This document shows positions 4,202 through 6,357 of a stretch of DNA of 6,357 bases, piece by piece. The translations under genes and the position numbers were made by a program. Origin of the DNA: an uncultured Burkholderiales bacterium (GTDB taxonomy: Bacteria > Pseudomonadota > Gammaproteobacteria > Burkholderiales > Burkholderiaceae_F); assembly GCA_903871435.1 (NCBI GenBank), contig CAIQGU010000300.1:1-6357 (forward strand), read 5' to 3'. The notes under the pieces are model-generated. The model saw only the letters and a list, made by a program, of their open reading frames with translations. It searched no databases and had not been told where the DNA came from. How positions within the stretch are numbered: the first letter of the stretch is position 1; each line of letters starts with the position of its first letter.

Positions 4202-6357
4202 TCAGTTGAACTTGTACTTGACGCTAAGCGCGTAGCTACGGGGCGGATTCACGGTAATGAAATCGTTGCCGTAGAACGGAATATCGTTGGTGACATTGCG
4301 CCGGTCAGTCACGTTGAAGATCGAGAACCGGAACTCGTAGTTGTTGTACTTGTAAAACGCCGCAGCATTGAGCGTGTACTGCCAGGGAATGGTGGGCGAC
4401 TGGTAGTAGCCGCCGTTGGCGATGACGTTCTGGGGTACAAATCCCGCGAGTATTCCCGGTACAGTGGTTGCCGTTGAGCCCGGAAACCCCTGGATGGCGG
4501 CAGCCATGGCGCCCAGATTCAACTGTCCCGACTGGGTGGTTTCGACCTTGCCAATAACCTGCAGGTTGCTTTGCAGGCCCCAACCGCTCGGATCCTTGTA
4601 GTTGACGAGGAAATTGATCAGGTGCTGCGGAACGCCCGGATCCTTGAAGGTCTGGCCCGGCGTATAAAAAGCACTTGTTGGGTTCAAAAGAGAGCCAATG
4701 CCAGAGCCATCGATGTTCAGTCCCGGCTGGGCAGGAAAGTTGTAAAAGCCGGCGGGCGTATCGAGCACCGTGCGCATAAAGGAGTAGCTTGCCGTGGCGA
4801 ACAGTCGGGGGCCCGGCTGATAGTTTGCCTCCAGTTCCAGTCCCTTGATGTGGGCGGTGGACGAATCCGTTCCCGGTCCTGTGCTGACCGAGCGCGTCTG
4901 CTCATAAACTGCCGCAGACAGGAACAGGCTCTTGTCGAGCAGGTCGAACTTGGATCCGGCCTCCAGCAGGTGGGTGTTTTGACGCAGCTGTGTGGTGGGA
5001 TTCACGCCAAACGTGCCGACGGCGCCATCGTTACCTGTGGGAAGGACGTATTGCGCAAAGTTGTACGTGAAATACGTCGACATCCAGGGCGTTGGGCGGA
5101 AGACGGGGCTGACATTGCCATTGGCCAAACCGTACCAAGGCGTGGAGTCAGTGGCGGGCAGGTTGTTGAAAATACCAGGGCCGCCCAGCGGGTCCGACTC
5201 TATGAGGTGTACGGCATCACCACGCAAGCCATACAAGACACTGGTGGTGGGCGTCACTTCGATGCGGTGCTCGAGGAATGCCGCCACATCCGTCAGATTG
5301 GAGTTGATGGTGCTGTTCTGGAACCCTACGAACGGCACGCCGCGGGCGGGCACGCCCACCAGATGCGCACCGAACGCGGCCACGTAGGGAAAGCCCCCAG
5401 CACCTACCTGCAAATTCGTGACATCCCAGCTGGCAGGGTTGCCGGTCAGGTCAAATACGCTGACGGTCTCGGCCGCGAAAGTCTGGATGGTGTCGACGTG
5501 CGCGTAGCGAATGCTCGCCCCTGCATCCATCGAATGGTTCATGAGCAGGCCGCTGAACGGTGTGGCGAACTTAACCTTGACGTCGGTCTTGTTCTCGATG
5601 GTGTAGCTGGCCTGCGCGGTGTCCGCGTAGTAGTCGGGAATGACGTTGTAGCGGTTGATGAAGTTGTAAAAGGTGTTGTTGACCAAAGTCACGTTGTCGG
5701 CCAGCTCGTAGGTCTGGATCAACTGGGCGTTATAGCGCGCGGCGCGGGCGCCGGTTCCGGGCCCCTGGTCGATGATCACCTGGCGGCTTATCTGCGTGGG
5801 ATTTCCCAGTATCACGGGGGTGAGGAAGCCCTGGATCGCGCTCGGCGCTACCTGGCCGGTGAGATACGTGCCGTTATCAATCAGCTGCTGGTTGACGCGA
5901 TTGATACCGTCGTTCTCACGGTAGCGCGCATCGACATATTCGGTGTTGAACTGCACGGTGTACTTTGGCGTGATGTTGGCCACGACCACGCCGTAAAGGG
6001 ACTCCTGGTGAAAGAACATGCCGTTGTAGTAGCTGCCGCTCAGGTCACCGGTGTAGCTCAACCGGTAACTCAGGTTCGGTCCCGCCGGACCACCCACATC
6101 AACATTGAAACGACGCTTCTCCAGCGTGTCCAGCTCCAGGGATACAACCCCGGTGAACTTGGAGGCATTTGGCAGTTTGGTCGTGATGTCGATGGCGCCG
6201 CCGACACCGGCGCCCGGGCCGCCCTGAACGCTGGCCGGGCCCTTGACGATGTCCATCTGGTCAACGCTGTTGAAGCTGATGGGCGCGCCGTAGCCGTTGC
6301 TGGTGAAGCTGTCGCGCATGCCCTTGATCGAAACGGCGTCGACGGGGCCATGCCGAA
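4202..6357 (-). CDS. TonB-dependent outer-membrane receptor (N-terminus cut by right edge)
   Basis: Outer-membrane beta-barrel receptor that imports a scarce ligand using TonB-ExbB-ExbD energy. About 717 residues are visible, entering the window in frame as RHGPVDAVSIKGMRDSF. This is already inside the plug, so the signal peptide, TonB box and roughly the first 100 residues are outside. The plug shows SFNSVDQMDIVKGPASVQ and then GGPGAGVGGAIDITTK, typical of siderophore-type receptors. The rest is an alternating barrel ending in FRFSIFNVTDRRN, NPPRSYALSVKYKFN. Tandem stops TGA TAG end the gene. No cysteine was found in the visible part. The last residue is Asn after YKF rather than the usual terminal aromatic. 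No promoter or Fur box is in view, and the ligand cannot be read. GC is about 58% in a counted line, below the urease genes. It converges on the deaminase operon. Confidence 0.92.
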   Translation of the reverse strand, partial: RHGPVDAVSIKGMRDSFTSNGYGAPISFNSVDQMDIVKGPASVQGGPGAGVGGAIDITTKLPNASKFTGVVSLELDTLEKRRFNVDVGGPAGPNLSYRLSYTGDLSGSYYNGMFFHQESLYGVVVANITPKYTVQFNTEYVDARYRENDGINRVNQQLIDNGTYLTGQVAPSAIQGFLTPVILGNPTQISRQVIIDQGPGTGARAARYNAQLIQTYELADNVTLVNNTFYNFINRYNVIPDYYADTAQASYTIENKTDVKVKFATPFSGLLMNHSMDAGASIRYAHVDTIQTFAAETVSVFDLTGNPASWDVTNLQVGAGGFPYVAAFGAHLVGVPARGVPFVGFQNSTINSNLTDVAAFLEHRIEVTPTTSVLYGLRGDAVHLIESDPLGGPGIFNNLPATDSTPWYGLANGNVSPVFRPTPWMSTYFTYNFAQYVLPTGNDGAVGTFGVNPTTQLRQNTHLLEAGSKFDLLDKSLFLSAAVYEQTRSVSTGPGTDSSTAHIKGLELEANYQPGPRLFATASYSFMRTVLDTPAGFYNFPAQPGLNIDGSGIGSLLNPTSAFYTPGQTFKDPGVPQHLINFLVNYKDPSGWGLQSNLQVIGKVETTQSGQLNLGAMAAAIQGFPGSTATTVPGILAGFVPQNVIANGGYYQSPTIPWQYTLNAAAFYKYNNYEFRFSIFNVTDRRNVTNDIPFYGNDFITVNPPRSYALSVKYKFN

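Noticed and set aside
6317..6319. ATG at 6319 as the receptor's start
   Set aside because: The frame stays open upstream to the window edge, and residues before it (PVDAVSIKG) continue the plug domain, so this Met is internal.

Overview
The window looks like chromosomal DNA from a high-GC betaproteobacterium, most likely Burkholderiales near Bordetella/Achromobacter. This rests on the urease order ureD-ureA-ureB-ureC, the style of the encoded proteins, and GC-rich coding DNA (about 62-68% in lines I counted by hand in the left two thirds). The genus is an inference from familiarity, not from a search.

Layout. (1) Positions 1-2095, minus strand: the proximal part of a urease operon. It reads ureD (metallochaperone scaffold), ureA (gamma), ureB (beta), then the first ~194 codons of ureC (alpha), which runs off the left edge. 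Gaps are 44, 8 and 13 nt, so this is one transcription unit. Nickel-insertion genes such as ureE/F/G are expected beyond the left edge but are not visible. (2) Positions 2096-2283: a divergent intergenic region with a good -10-like box on the plus strand, a 7+7 bp inverted repeat next to it, and small A-loop hairpins in the leader. (3) Positions 2284-4117, plus strand: a two-gene operon encoding a MutT/MTH1-like Nudix hydrolase and an amidohydrolase of the 8-oxoguanine deaminase type. One base separates stop from start. A strong intrinsic terminator at 4145-4179 closes the unit. (4) Positions 4202-6357, minus strand: most of a TonB-dependent outer-membrane receptor, convergent with the operon and cut by the right edge before its signal peptide. 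Its GC looks lower (about 58% in a counted line).

How the genes could work together. The Nudix enzyme would hydrolyse oxidised nucleotides such as 8-oxo-dGTP. The deaminase would convert the free base 8-oxoguanine to urate plus ammonia. Urate breakdown through allantoin can end in urea, which urease splits to ammonia and CO2. The window therefore contains the first and last steps of a plausible oxidised-guanine and purine nitrogen salvage route, with the middle steps (urate to urea) not seen here. The receptor's ligand is unknown. A siderophore is the default guess, and a metal complex for the nickel enzyme is an untested alternative.

Start codons are a recurring feature: ureD appears to start with TTG, and ureA, the Nudix gene and the deaminase with GTG. 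The ureD and ureA start regions have odd local structure: a 7-codon ATG frame overlapping the ureD start, a 10-codon mini-ORF bridging ureD to ureA, and an 11-bp tandem duplication covering the ureA start. I found no RNA genes, CRISPR arrays, insertion sequences or phage genes.
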